Assembly: GCA_021789975.1 (NCBI GenBank)
Contig: JAJYIT010000015.1
Span: 1-64,000, forward strand
Length of the DNA stretch: 64,000 nt
Direction: 5' to 3'
Source: Bacteroidota bacterium
GTDB taxonomy: Bacteria; Bacteroidota; Ignavibacteria; Kryptoniales; JAKASW01
Shown: positions 36,334-45,576 of the stretch, piece after piece
Layout of the letters: each line of letters opens with the position of its first letter
How positions within the stretch are numbered: position 1 is the stretch's first letter
The notes under the pieces: generated by a model
What the model was told of the DNA's origin: nothing
What the model saw: the letters and a program-made list of their open reading frames with translations, nothing else
Databases searched by the model: none
Position numbers and translations under genes: made by a program

Positions 36334-37659
36334 ATGAAATTACTTTTAATGCTTTTCCTTGCAACCCTTATTTCATCTCAGGTTTCTGAAAGCCAAACAT
36401 ATCCCAGTCCCATACTTGCGCCGGGTCAGAGCGAAATATCTGGCGGGATGGGCATCTCATGGATAGACGGAACTCCCTACTATATGATCGGTGTCATACC
36501 CAGCCTTTCTTTCGGAAAGCTCGGAATCGGGCTCGACCTGACACTTCGATTGAACAGTGCCGATGGAACCATTCGACGCGTCGACTGGGCCGGCGGAGCT
36601 TATCGAAAGATCATCAGATATCTCAGCTGGGGACAGAAGCATGATCCGATTTTTGCGAAGGCAGGCCAACTCGACGGCACGACGATCGGACATGGTTTCA
36701 TTATGTATGATTACACCAACAGCCCGAGCTACGACAACAGAACAATTGGTGCAGAGCTGGACATGGACTTTTCAAAATTCGGATTCGAAGCCATGTACGG
36801 AGATTTTCATACTCCGGGTGTAACGGGCGGAAGAGTCTACGTCCGGCCGCTGAAGTTCACCGAGATAGGGGATCTCCAGGTGATCGGAGGGCTGGAGCTT
36901 GGCGCCACGTATCTTACCGACCAGGATGAGAACTCCAACGTCGGGCTGGTCATCGGCAAGAGTTTCGTCCCGCCCGCTCCTTACGTCCCTGAAGACAGAG
37001 GCACGCTCTCTGAGTACGGGCTCGACTTAGGCATGCCGATCCTCCGGACGGCACATTTTAGCTCAGACATTTACTACGACTTCGCGCAGATCTACCATCA
37101 TGGTCATGGCAGCGGAATCGGCATCAACGGCAATTTCAGTGGACTCGGCATTCTCGATATATCCGCAACAGTTGAGCGACAGTTCATCGGGAGGCATTTC
37201 ATCCCTGAATACTTCGACCATTTTTACGAGCTTGAGAGATACAACCCGCAAAACATTCCCGGCTATATCAGCAAGGCAGAGATACTCGACAGCACCTCTG
37301 CTTCAGAGGGATGGTTCGGTCATCTTACGCTATCTTTGATGAGCAAACTCAGATTAGTCGGTACTTTCCGATCAATCAACAATGATCCCGAAGGAGGCCT
37401 ACTGCATCTTCAAGCAGAAATCCCTGAGCTTCTACCACATTTCGCACTCACTGCAGGCTACGACAGATACGGTATTCTCTCCTTTTCGGACATATTCACA
37501 CTTAATGACCAATCACTTTTCTACGCGTTCTTCGGTTATAAGCCCTACCCCTTCATGACAATCGGTCTGAATTATTTCTGGACTTACTACCTGGTTGATG
37601 GAAACTATGTGGTACAAAGAAGGATGGAGCCAAGCGTCATGGTGAATTTCTCCTTCTAG
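36334..37659 (+). CDS. Outer-membrane beta-barrel protein
   Basis: About 441 residues. The ATG at 36334 begins a signal peptide (MKLLLMLFLATLISSQVSES); the upstream in-frame extension overlaps spmB and is not used. The mature protein alternates polar and hydrophobic residues in many short strands with Gly/Tyr/Phe-rich turns and ends in a C-terminal aromatic strand (PSVMVNFSF), typical of outer-membrane barrels. Strand-rich sequence such as HFSSDIYYDFAQIYHHG contains a His cluster. Family and cargo unknown; the genomic neighbour is a dihaem cytochrome. Confidence 0.65.
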   Translation: MKLLLMLFLATLISSQVSESQTYPSPILAPGQSEISGGMGISWIDGTPYYMIGVIPSLSFGKLGIGLDLTLRLNSADGTIRRVDWAGGAYRKIIRYLSWGQKHDPIFAKAGQLDGTTIGHGFIMYDYTNSPSYDNRTIGAELDMDFSKFGFEAMYGDFHTPGVTGGRVYVRPLKFTEIGDLQVIGGLELGATYLTDQDENSNVGLVIGKSFVPPAPYVPEDRGTLSEYGLDLGMPILRTAHFSSDIYYDFAQIYHHGHGSGIGINGNFSGLGILDISATVERQFIGRHFIPEYFDHFYELERYNPQNIPGYISKAEILDSTSASEGWFGHLTLSLMSKLRLVGTFRSINNDPEGGLLHLQAEIPELLPHFALTAGYDRYGILSFSDIFTLNDQSLFYAFFGYKPYPFMTIGLNYFWTYYLVDGNYVVQRRMEPSVMVNFSF

Positions 37660-37712
37660 TTTCGGAACCTTTATGTTTCTTCGTTCTGTTAACTAAGACA
37701 AACGGAGAAAAA

Positions 37713-38129
37713 ATGGTAAAGAACACATGGCTTGCAGTTGCACTCCTGGTTTCAGTCGGAGCAGGAAGTCTGATGATCCATAACGTTGTTTTCGCAAATA
37801 CAAAGCCGAAGGAACCGAGTTTCGCCAAGAACCTCCAGGTACTTACGTTCCTCAAATCAAAGCAGCAACTGAAAGGCTGGATGCACATGATAAAGACCAG
37901 TCTTGGAGTCAACTGCGATTATTGCCACAACACCAACAATTTTGCCAGCGATGCAAAGCCTCCAAAGAGAATAGCTCGCGTGATGCTGAAGATGCTCGTC
38001 CAGATTAGGAAAGATTATTTTGCATTCCCAAACGCACAGAAGCCGACGTGTTTTACCTGCCATCAGGGACACAAGAAGCCGGTCAATGCGCCCGCAGAAG
38101 GATTTAAGGGATTCCCAGGACAGATTTAG
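37713..38129 (+). CDS. Secreted dihaem cytochrome c
   Basis: A 138-residue c-type cytochrome with a signal/anchor helix (about 5-28) and two haem motifs, CDYCH (68-72) and CFTCH (113-117). Each is preceded by a helix with methionine (WMHMIKTSLGVN and VMLKMLVQIRK), the arrangement of the photosynthetic-reaction-centre cytochrome fold where helix Met supplies the sixth ligand. It would shuttle electrons in the periplasm. Lying between two outer-membrane barrels, it may pass electrons to or from the outer membrane. Confidence 0.85.
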   Translation: MVKNTWLAVALLVSVGAGSLMIHNVVFANTKPKEPSFAKNLQVLTFLKSKQQLKGWMHMIKTSLGVNCDYCHNTNNFASDAKPPKRIARVMLKMLVQIRKDYFAFPNAQKPTCFTCHQGHKKPVNAPAEGFKGFPGQI

Positions 38130-38230
38130 TAGATAGCAAATGAACTTGAGAGCAAAGAGCCGCTTGAGCCGGAAATGCAATCCTGAGATGGCTGAATGAT
38201 GGAGTCATTCGATAATGGAGGACTGGATCA

Positions 38231-39370
38231 ATGAAGAGATTGGTAAAAGGCACCTTTTCTGCCGCGATAATTTTATTCCTCAGTACGACGGCATTTGCAC
38301 TGCCGAGGTTCGCCATCATGACCGGCATGCAGTGCCTCAATTGTCATGTCAATCCGACCGGCGGTGAGCTCCGGAACAGCTACGGAGGCTCCGATTTTGT
38401 CGACAGCCATCTCACCCTCATTCCCGCACATAGCAGTGATTTCGAATTCAATCCCAAATTGGGCCAAGACATCCTGATCGGCGGTGACGTCCGATTTCAA
38501 TATCTTTACGATGGCCAGAGTAAGAGTTCCACCTTCCAATCCATGGAAGGAGCGATCTATTTGTCTATCCATCTTTTTACCTCGACTCGTTTATATGCCA
38601 GGTATGATTTCGCGAACGCCTCTGTCCTTGGTCCTGCCGCATACGAACTTTACGGTTTGTATACGTTTAGTGGTGGAGATACCTGGATCAAAGTCGGGGC
38701 TTTCGAACCTTCATATGGGGTCCGCCTGGACGATCATACCGCATATACGCGCGGCGGAAACTACGGAATTCTTCAGGGCATTCCGCTTGTCGGCCTAATA
38801 TTTTCTCCAGATTATCGTGACCTGGGCATCGAGGCAGGCTCCAAATGTGGCAGCTTCCTGTTGACCGCCGATATCACAAACGGAGACGGTCTCAGTAATT
38901 TCAACTTCGCTTCACAAAAGGCAGCTATTGGCCGGGTAGAGTATCTTTTGCATGGCGCGATCAACCTCATGCTTGGAGCTTCAGGATACTATACGGGCGG
39001 TCTTAAAATGTACGGAGTCCAAGGGGGCATCGGCATTGCAAAGCGGTTGTCCATCATTGGCGAATTCGACTGGGCCAAGTCCCTACCTACTGTAGTTCCG
39101 ATGAATGCGACGTCAAATGCAGCATTCGTCGAGGCAAGCTATGAAATAGAGAACGGCTTGTTCGGTTTCGGAAGATTCGACTACTTCAAAGAATTCGTGG
39201 GAGGGCCGACTTACTACCGGTACGTCATCGGGACCGACATTTATCCGATTCCACACTTGGATCTCATGCCGGAGGTGAGATTCAATACTACGAATGTGGT
39301 CGGTTCGCCCGGCTACTACGGCTCACACCCGGTAGTCGAAGCATTAATACAATCTCACATTTATTTTTGA
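38231..39370 (+). CDS. Outer-membrane barrel with N-terminal haem c motif
   Basis: A 379-residue protein: signal peptide (about 1-23), then a CLNCH haem-binding motif in MTGMQCLNCHVNPTGGELRNSYGG (about residues 34-57), then about 300 residues of barrel-like strands with a C-terminal aromatic end (EALIQSHIYF). A haem tagged at the mouth of a porin-like barrel is known from some metal/extracellular electron-transfer and thiosulfate-related proteins, but I do not recognise the family. The gap before it is 100 nt. Confidence 0.72.
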   Translation: MKRLVKGTFSAAIILFLSTTAFALPRFAIMTGMQCLNCHVNPTGGELRNSYGGSDFVDSHLTLIPAHSSDFEFNPKLGQDILIGGDVRFQYLYDGQSKSSTFQSMEGAIYLSIHLFTSTRLYARYDFANASVLGPAAYELYGLYTFSGGDTWIKVGAFEPSYGVRLDDHTAYTRGGNYGILQGIPLVGLIFSPDYRDLGIEAGSKCGSFLLTADITNGDGLSNFNFASQKAAIGRVEYLLHGAINLMLGASGYYTGGLKMYGVQGGIGIAKRLSIIGEFDWAKSLPTVVPMNATSNAAFVEASYEIENGLFGFGRFDYFKEFVGGPTYYRYVIGTDIYPIPHLDLMPEVRFNTTNVVGSPGYYGSHPVVEALIQSHIYF

Positions 39371-39564
39371 TCCTTCCCGGTCGGGAGCGATATCCTGACC
39401 CTGTCCGACCATAAATACCCGTACCATCTTACTGCCAACAAATAGCTGGCATCCTGCATCCTGGTGCTGAAAGCATAAGTCTCAAGCAACACTGAGGTTA
39501 CAAAAGTCCTCACCTTCTTTGTTTCCTTACATTTCTACAGCGATAATTAGTCAGGAATACCTGA

Positions 39565-40224
39565 GTGAACAACAGAAGCCGAAATAGATTTTTTCCAATA
39601 CTCGTAGACTTACAAAATATTCCTTGCCTGGTAGTCGGTGGAGGAAGGGTAGCACTAAGGAAAGTAAACGGGCTCCTCGCGTTCGGTGCAAAAGTTACAG
39701 TGGTCGCTCCCAGGGAATGCGCGTCTTTGACAGAATTACTTCAACGACGCCGAATCGAAATAATCAGAAAAGCATACTCAAAAGAGTTTATAAAGGGAAA
39801 GAAGATAGTATTCAGCGCCACTTCAAATCGCGCAACAAACAGGCGTGTCAGCTGTGATTGCAAGAGAGCCGGTATCCTGGTCAACGTGGCCGATGATCCG
39901 GAGCTATGCGGCTTCATCCTGCCGGCTAATTTGATTATGGGAAGCCTGTGCATCTCAATCTCTACACAGGGAAAAGCTCCATTCTATGCAACTGAAATGA
40001 AGAGCAGACTTGCCGGTTCGATTTCCCCTCGGACTGAACAGATCCTTGATCTGGCTGCCGACTTCAGAAAAGCTCTGCTCACCAGAAACGGGACTGTTCC
40101 AGCGAGTGCGAAGACGAAAGCTTACAGAGCATTCCTCTCGACTGACTGGGAAAGCCTCCTTAAACTCGGAGGTAAGAAGAAGTCCATGGAGAAAATGCGA
40201 GCCATTCTAGATGAAATCGAATAA
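39565..40224 (+). CDS. Precorrin-2 dehydrogenase/sirohydrochlorin ferrochelatase (Met8/CysG-N type)
   Basis: NAD-dependent oxidation of precorrin-2 and iron insertion to siroheme. The 219-residue protein starts at GTG and has PCLVVGGGRVALRKVNGLLAFGAKVTVVAP (Rossmann motif, about residues 20-49) and ATSNRATNRRVS, and FILPANLIMGSLCISISTQGKAPFYA (the SSGGxSP-like substrate region reads STQGKAP). It is paired with cobA one gene on. Siroheme serves sulfite reductases, matching the sulfur genes nearby. Confidence 0.9.
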   Translation: MNNRSRNRFFPILVDLQNIPCLVVGGGRVALRKVNGLLAFGAKVTVVAPRECASLTELLQRRRIEIIRKAYSKEFIKGKKIVFSATSNRATNRRVSCDCKRAGILVNVADDPELCGFILPANLIMGSLCISISTQGKAPFYATEMKSRLAGSISPRTEQILDLAADFRKALLTRNGTVPASAKTKAYRAFLSTDWESLLKLGGKKKSMEKMRAILDEIE

Positions 40225-40249
40225 CCCCTGAATTTTCTTAGGCGTCGTC

Positions 40250-40837
40250 ATGGAAAAAACCAGAGAATCACTCAAGAGGAAACTGATATTCGCATTCTCC
40301 ATAATCATCGTTCTCGTATTTTGCAGCTCGGCACTCGGCTGGCTCATCGCGAATGATATCGAGAGCCATGACCGGATTACTGAAACCATCCACCTTTTCA
40401 AGGAACAAGAGCTTCAACTGCGAAGGGAGGAAAAGAACCTTCTGATAAGGGGTTACTCGACGGAGCGGTTTGCCCAGTGGCAGACGACAAAAGAAAACTT
40501 TCATAGTACTCTGGGACAGTTGATCGGTCAGAAGGCACTCCTCCCCGATGAAATCGACCAGCTAAAAACAATCAACTCTCAATCGTCTAACACTTATAAA
40601 GAGTTTTTCAGCAAGCTTCAATCTAACGCTCTCGGCGAGAAAGAGATTTCATACTACGATCAGCAATTCAAAGAGGTAGGAAGGACTTCACTCCGGATTA
40701 TCGACAACATTCTTGCCAAAGAGCAGGCACAGACCAGGGCAATGAATTCGAGATCTCAGCTTCTCATCGGTTTGTTTGCGCTGGTATTCATTGGAACGAC
40801 TTCCTTCCTCGTAATAAACGTACTTAGAAACTTGTAG
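40250..40837 (+). CDS. Two-TM membrane sensor without output domain
   Basis: A 195-residue protein with TM helices at about 11-33 and 172-192, enclosing a periplasmic helical domain of about 140 residues rich in coiled-coil-like helices (FKEQELQLRREEKNLLIRGYS, LKTINSQSSNTYKEFFSKL), the shape of HBM/CHASE3-type chemoreceptor and histidine-kinase sensor domains. Nothing follows the second TM except LRNL, so no kinase, HAMP or methyl-accepting domain exists. It sits inside the siroheme/TauE operon, perhaps as an accessory sensor of the pseudo-kinase at 45904. Confidence 0.7.
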   Translation: MEKTRESLKRKLIFAFSIIIVLVFCSSALGWLIANDIESHDRITETIHLFKEQELQLRREEKNLLIRGYSTERFAQWQTTKENFHSTLGQLIGQKALLPDEIDQLKTINSQSSNTYKEFFSKLQSNALGEKEISYYDQQFKEVGRTSLRIIDNILAKEQAQTRAMNSRSQLLIGLFALVFIGTTSFLVINVLRNL

Positions 40838-40865
40838 GCAAAATTTCATTTGCCGGGAAACTGAT

Positions 40866-41642
40866 GTGGGAAAAGTATATCTCGTAGGAGCCGGGCCCGG
40901 CGATCCGGGACTTATCACAGTAAGAGGTCTCGACGCCTTAAGGCAGGCAGACGTTGTGGTGTACGATAGATTGGTGAGCGAGGAGATCCTTTCATACTGT
41001 AAGGAAGACTGCGAAAGAATCTTCGTCGGGAAAGAGAGCGGGTATCATTCAATTGAACAGGAACAAATCACAAATATCCTTATAGCTAAGTCCTCTGCAG
41101 GTTCAGTTGTGGTTCGCTTGAAGGGAGGTAACCCGTTCATCTTCGGACGCGGCTCAGAGGAAAGTCTCGCGCTTAATGAAGCGGGTATCGAGTTTGAAAT
41201 TATACCGGGTCTCACCTCCGGCTTGTCTGCTCCCGTTTGCAGTGGAATCCCGATAACTCACCGGGGACTCATAACACAATGTGTTCTTGTAACGGCACAT
41301 GAGTCTCCCGACAAGAAAGGCTCACAGGTTGAATGGGACAAACTGGCACGACTCAAGAATACTTCACTTATCATCTACATGGGCGCGTCCCGTATTGAAA
41401 GCATATGCAACGAACTCATGAAGAATGGGATGGCGCCTTCTATGCCCACAGCGGTCATCGAAAACGGCACTTTGCCTGAACAGCGAACAATCACCGGTCG
41501 GTTAGACCAGATAGCCCGGAAATTCAGCTCTCACAGTTTCCACGCTCCGGCCATCATCATGGTGAGCCCGACGGTAGCACTCAGAAACCGAATCCTGCAG
41601 CATGAACAGGAAGAACGGTTATTAGTCGGTGAATTTCTTTGA
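40866..41642 (+). CDS. cobA: Uroporphyrinogen-III C-methyltransferase
   Basis: SAM-dependent double methylation of uroporphyrinogen III to precorrin-2, entry to siroheme. The 258 residues start at GTG with VYLVGAGPGDPGLITVRGL (SAM loop), VVYDRLVS, VVRLKGGNPFIFGRGSEE, and GIPITHRGL, the complete SUMT signature. Together with the Met8-type gene it completes siroheme synthesis. The gene overlaps the next frame by 14 nt. Confidence 0.95.
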   Translation: MGKVYLVGAGPGDPGLITVRGLDALRQADVVVYDRLVSEEILSYCKEDCERIFVGKESGYHSIEQEQITNILIAKSSAGSVVVRLKGGNPFIFGRGSEESLALNEAGIEFEIIPGLTSGLSAPVCSGIPITHRGLITQCVLVTAHESPDKKGSQVEWDKLARLKNTSLIIYMGASRIESICNELMKNGMAPSMPTAVIENGTLPEQRTITGRLDQIARKFSSHSFHAPAIIMVSPTVALRNRILQHEQEERLLVGEFL

Positions 41643-42108
41643 CGTCTACCTGCCTCTCGCCGGAGTCCATTCCAATCTCCTGGTACTAGTTTGGGTCGGG
41701 TTCTGCGTGGAAGTTATGGGAGTTGTTTTTGGCCTCAGCATTGGTTTCATAACCAATGCAGCCCTGAATATTTCCAGATTCCACATGACTTTTCCGATCG
41801 GAACTGGGATATCCAACATTTTTGGCAAATTCCTCTCCGCCATGAGAAAACTTCACAAGATGGGCAGGGAAGATTGGAAACTCGCATCCATAGCTGTTGT
41901 CGTATCACTTCTAAGCTTTGAATTCGCGTCCAGAGTGGTGATCACACTGGAGACTGCAAGAGACGTCGGCGAAGTCGTGAGATGGGTATATGTAGCCATA
42001 CTAGGAGGGTTCGGCGGTTTTATGTTTTACGATTGCTTCGCTTTGCAGAAAAGGCAAACCGCACGCGAGGCAATCGGCGCAGTAAAGGAGAATTTCGAAA
42101 AAGCGTGA
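41629..42108 (+). CDS. Half-length, degenerate TauE/SafE paralogue
   Basis: A 159-residue frame starting at GTG that aligns with the N-terminal half of the three downstream TauE/SafE copies: the MNFFDVYLPLAGV start, ISRFHMTFPIGTGISNIFGKFLSAMRKLHKMGREDWKLAS and ARDVGEVVRWVYV. The signature GGFFGVGGG of the copies has decayed to GVVFGLSIG, and the second half (repeat 2) is missing. It is probably a relic or a half-transporter without its own pore motif; it is not clearly a pseudogene since the frame is intact and overlaps cobA. Confidence 0.7.
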   Translation: MNFFDVYLPLAGVHSNLLVLVWVGFCVEVMGVVFGLSIGFITNAALNISRFHMTFPIGTGISNIFGKFLSAMRKLHKMGREDWKLASIAVVVSLLSFEFASRVVITLETARDVGEVVRWVYVAILGGFGGFMFYDCFALQKRQTAREAIGAVKENFEKA

Positions 42109-42137
42109 GACAAAAAAGGGGGCAATGCGGGGAAAGG

Positions 42138-42272
42138 ATGGGCACTTTCAACATCTATCTCACGTTGCAGGAAATCATTTCACGTTACTCAGAAAGCCAA
42201 TTAAAAATTCCGCAGAAGAGAGGCACAACCAAGTTGAGACAAGGGAACCACAAAATGAAATTTGAAGGGTGA
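42138..42272 (+). pseudogene. Vestigial TauE/SafE start fragment
   Basis: A 44-codon frame whose first codons read MGTFNIYL, matching the MSFFNIHL/MDILNIYL starts of the neighbouring copies, then diverging into unrelated, polar sequence. GGGGAAAGG precedes the ATG. It is best read as the 5' stub of a deleted fifth copy that was left when the array expanded or contracted. Confidence 0.5.
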
Positions 42273-42275
42273 CAG

Positions 42276-43319
42276 ATGAGCTTTTTCAATATCCATTTGC
42301 CTGTCGCCGGAATAGAGTTCAGCGCTCTTCTATTGATTCTCATCGGCTTTTGTGTCGGGGTACTTGGCGGTTTTTTCGGAGTCGGCGGTGGCTGGATGAT
42401 CACGCCTGCCCTGAACATTTTCGGATTTCACATGGCATTTGCGATCGGGACGCCGCTCGCAAATATATTCGGGCAATCGATTGGCGCAGTCCGAAAACAT
42501 CACAGGATGGGGAACGTCGATTGGAAATTGGGGCTGATCTCGATCATAAGTTCTGTTATCGGTGTAGAGATCGGATCTAGGGTCATAATTTCTATGGAAC
42601 GCGCTGGCGACGTAGGGTCCATCGTCAGATGGTGTTACGTTTTTCTTCTGGCCGGACTCGGTATGTACATGCTCTACGAGTACTTCGTACTCCATCCGAA
42701 GCAATTGAAATTGGCCGAGGACATCGGAGAGAAAGCCGTCGGTCACACGACAGACAGTTCCAAAATCTCGGACAAACTCCGTCGGCTCAATGTACCACCC
42801 ATGATTGCGTTTCCGGCATCCGGCATAGACGGCGTTTCGATTTGGATCATACTTTTAGTCTTTCTGATTACCGGCTTTCTATCAGGCTTCATGGGAGTAG
42901 GCGGCGGATTCATAATTTTGCCCGTGCTCGTTTATCTGATCGGTCTTCCAACAACCATAGCGGTCGGCACCAGCCTCGTCACGGTTCTCTTCACCTCAGC
43001 TTACGGATGTTTCACATATAGTATGAAAGGCAGGGTTGAACTCCTGGCAGCTTTCATAATGCTGATCGGGGCATCCATCGGGGCACAGGTGGGCGCAACT
43101 GCAATCAAGTACATCAAAGGATTCGGGATCAGGCTTTTGTTCGCAATAATGGTCATCTTTGCCAGTCTATCCGTGCTGACGGAGCAATTTTACAAGATGG
43201 CTGGCAAGCATATTTTTCAGGCGCTCGCAGGAATCGTCTTGATGGGAACAGCTTTAGCGATGACGGCACTGATAATCGGTCGGATCGTGCTCGAAGCAAA
43301 GAAAGAACGCAAAGCATGA
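42276..43319 (+). CDS. TauE/SafE permease, copy A
   Basis: A 347-residue inner-membrane permease for anionic sulfur compounds (family exports sulfite or sulfonates; SafE-like types act on sulfoacetate). Eight to nine helices form two repeats: GGFFGVGGGW (31-40) and GFMGVGGGFIILPVL (repeat 2, about residue 205), with FGFHMAFAIGTPLANIFGQSIGAVRK following repeat 1. A 45-residue, Lys/Glu-rich cytosolic linker separates the halves. The siroheme genes upstream and sulfur genes further on support a sulfur-oxyanion substrate, but none is proven. Confidence 0.85.
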   Translation: MSFFNIHLPVAGIEFSALLLILIGFCVGVLGGFFGVGGGWMITPALNIFGFHMAFAIGTPLANIFGQSIGAVRKHHRMGNVDWKLGLISIISSVIGVEIGSRVIISMERAGDVGSIVRWCYVFLLAGLGMYMLYEYFVLHPKQLKLAEDIGEKAVGHTTDSSKISDKLRRLNVPPMIAFPASGIDGVSIWIILLVFLITGFLSGFMGVGGGFIILPVLVYLIGLPTTIAVGTSLVTVLFTSAYGCFTYSMKGRVELLAAFIMLIGASIGAQVGATAIKYIKGFGIRLLFAIMVIFASLSVLTEQFYKMAGKHIFQALAGIVLMGTALAMTALIIGRIVLEAKKERKA

Positions 43320-43424
43320 AATCTTCTCTCCTAATCAACGAACCTGATACCGACATCGGATTGGATCGTGCGGGAAAAGTCCAGCTGCATATTGAAAAAT
43401 TAAATCGTCGCGCGGGTTCTGCTT

Positions 43425-44477
43425 ATGGACATTCTTAACATTTATCTGCCGGTCGCAGGCATAGAGTTTAACGCTCTGCTCCTTATTGCCATCGGACTTT
43501 GTGTAGGCGTTCTTGGCGGATTCTTTGGTGTCGGCGGAGGATGGATCGTCACTCCTGCATTGAATATATTTGGCTTCCATATGGCGTTTGCAATAGGGAC
43601 AGATCTTGCGAATATCTTCGGGCAGTCGATTGGCGCGGTAAGAAAGCACCAAAAGATGGGTAACATCGATTGGAAGTTGGGAATGATATCGATTATCACC
43701 TCCGTCATCGGTTTGGAGATCGGGTCCGAGACAATCATCTCGCTTGAAAAAGCGGGCGACGTTGGTTTCATAGTCAGATGGTGCTATATGTTCCTTCTCT
43801 CCACGCTCGGCTGCTACATGTTGTACGATTATTTCGTTTTGCTTCCAAAATCGCAAGAATCAAAAGGCACCGATAGAGGAAGCGATTCGGCCGACCAATC
43901 GAGTAAAGGTCGTAACAGAGTCTCATCTCGGCTTCATAGGATCGCGATACCTCCTGTAGTTTCATTCCCCGCATCAGGAATCGAAGGAGTTTCACTCTGG
44001 ATTGTTCTCCTTATTTTTCTATTCACGGGATTCCTTTCAGGCTTCATGGGTGTCGGAGGCGGCTTCATGATAATGCCTGCTCTTGTGTATCTCATCGGAC
44101 TGCCGACAGCGGTAGCCATCGGGACGAGTTTGATCACGGTTTTGTTCACTGCCGCTTACGGATGCTTCACCTATGCGGCAAAAGGCCGCGTGGAGCTCCT
44201 TGCCGCTTTCATCATGCTCATCGGGGCTTCTATCGGGGCCCAGCTCGGAGCTACGGCGGTAAGATACATCAAAGGCTATGGAATAAGACTTCTCTTCGGA
44301 ATCATGATAATTTTTGCTGCGCTCTCCGTGGCGACAGAACAATTCTACAAGATTACCGGAGAGCATTTCTTCCAATCACTTGCAGGCATAGTTCTCATGG
44401 GAACGGCGCTCACCATGTCGGCAGTAATACTTGTGAAATTGAAAACAGAATCAGCTAAAGAAAAGAATAGCCGATAG
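43425..44477 (+). CDS. TauE/SafE permease, copy B
   Basis: A 350-residue paralogue of copy A, highly similar through both repeats (GGFFGVGGGWIVTPALNIFGFH; GFMGVGGGFMIMPALVYLIG). Differences concentrate in the linker (residues about 140-170, rich in Ser/Asp/Lys) and the C-terminal tail. Separated from copy A by 105 nt with no recognisable promoter. The high similarity to copy A implies recent tandem duplication. Confidence 0.87.
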   Translation: MDILNIYLPVAGIEFNALLLIAIGLCVGVLGGFFGVGGGWIVTPALNIFGFHMAFAIGTDLANIFGQSIGAVRKHQKMGNIDWKLGMISIITSVIGLEIGSETIISLEKAGDVGFIVRWCYMFLLSTLGCYMLYDYFVLLPKSQESKGTDRGSDSADQSSKGRNRVSSRLHRIAIPPVVSFPASGIEGVSLWIVLLIFLFTGFLSGFMGVGGGFMIMPALVYLIGLPTAVAIGTSLITVLFTAAYGCFTYAAKGRVELLAAFIMLIGASIGAQLGATAVRYIKGYGIRLLFGIMIIFAALSVATEQFYKITGEHFFQSLAGIVLMGTALTMSAVILVKLKTESAKEKNSR

Positions 44478-44515
44478 AACCTATAAAAGCGATCTGAAAA
44501 AGAAAGGGCAAGAGA

Positions 44516-45565
44516 ATGTTCGACATACATCTACCCATCGCTGGCATCGACTTCAACATCCTGCTTCTTATATTGATCGGCTTCTGTGTGGGAGTTCTTG
44601 CAGGATTCTTCGGAGTTGGTGGAGGCTGGATCGTTACACCGGCTCTTAACATTTTCGGTTTTCACATGGCATACGCGATCGGCACGGATCTCGCGAATAT
44701 ATTTGGGCAATCGATTGGCGCCACAAAAAAGCACAGCAAAATGGGAAACATAGACTGGAAGCTGGGTTCAATTTCAATCGTTGCTTCAGTTGTTGGACTG
44801 GAGCTAGGCTCTCAGCTCATTCTTAAACTTGAAAAGATAGGAGATGTGGGTTCGATCGTTAGATGGTGTTACCTCTTCCTAATGTTCAGCCTGAGTGTCT
44901 TAATGTTTTATGATTACTTTAAGACGAATCCGAAACGCGTCAAGGTCAATTCAAAAAGCTCAGACGCAAAAGGAGGAACAGATCCGCCTTCGACACGCAG
45001 CAAATTGGCGGAACGGCTGCACAAAATAAACATCCCGCCGATGCTCTCTTTCCCCACTTCCGGGATACAGTCGGTCTCGCTCTGGGCAGTGCTTCTAGTC
45101 TTCGCGTTCACCGGTTTTCTATCGGGATTCCTGGGAGTTGGCGGCGGGTTCATTAGGATGCCTGCCCTGGTCTACCTGATCGGGGTACCGACCGCAATTG
45201 CAATCGGCACAGACTTGATGACAGTTCTGGTAAGCGGTGCCTATGGGTGTTTCACCTACGCGATGAAGGGACGAGTCGAGATCTTCGCTGCCTTCTTCAT
45301 GCTTATCGGGGCATCTATAGGTGCGCAGATAGGTGCAACCGCAGTCAAATATGTGAAGGGGTACGGGATCAGGCTGCTTTTCGCAGTAATGATCGCTTTC
45401 GCCGGATGCTCAATTGCACTCGAACAGGTGTACAAAATAACCAGCGTGCCTGCTTACCAGACTGCGGCGGGATTTGTTTTGATGGGCACTGCCGTATGCC
45501 TCACGCTAATTGTAATCATAAAGCTGACGGTAGAGTTCAGAAGAGAGAAGCGAATTAGATCCTAA
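44516..45565 (+). CDS. TauE/SafE permease, copy C
   Basis: A 349-residue third copy; AGFFGVGGGWIVTPALNIF in repeat 1 and GFLGVGGGFIRMPALVYLIG in repeat 2. It differs from A and B at several pore-proximal residues (for example Arg in GGFIRMPA, where A and B have Ile/Met) and in the linker, so a changed substrate range is possible. Followed 11 nt later by a small membrane protein with a strong ribosome site. Confidence 0.87.
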   Translation: MFDIHLPIAGIDFNILLLILIGFCVGVLAGFFGVGGGWIVTPALNIFGFHMAYAIGTDLANIFGQSIGATKKHSKMGNIDWKLGSISIVASVVGLELGSQLILKLEKIGDVGSIVRWCYLFLMFSLSVLMFYDYFKTNPKRVKVNSKSSDAKGGTDPPSTRSKLAERLHKINIPPMLSFPTSGIQSVSLWAVLLVFAFTGFLSGFLGVGGGFIRMPALVYLIGVPTAIAIGTDLMTVLVSGAYGCFTYAMKGRVEIFAAFFMLIGASIGAQIGATAVKYVKGYGIRLLFAVMIAFAGCSIALEQVYKITSVPAYQTAAGFVLMGTAVCLTLIVIIKLTVEFRREKRIRS

Positions 45566-45576
45566 AGGAGTTCACA

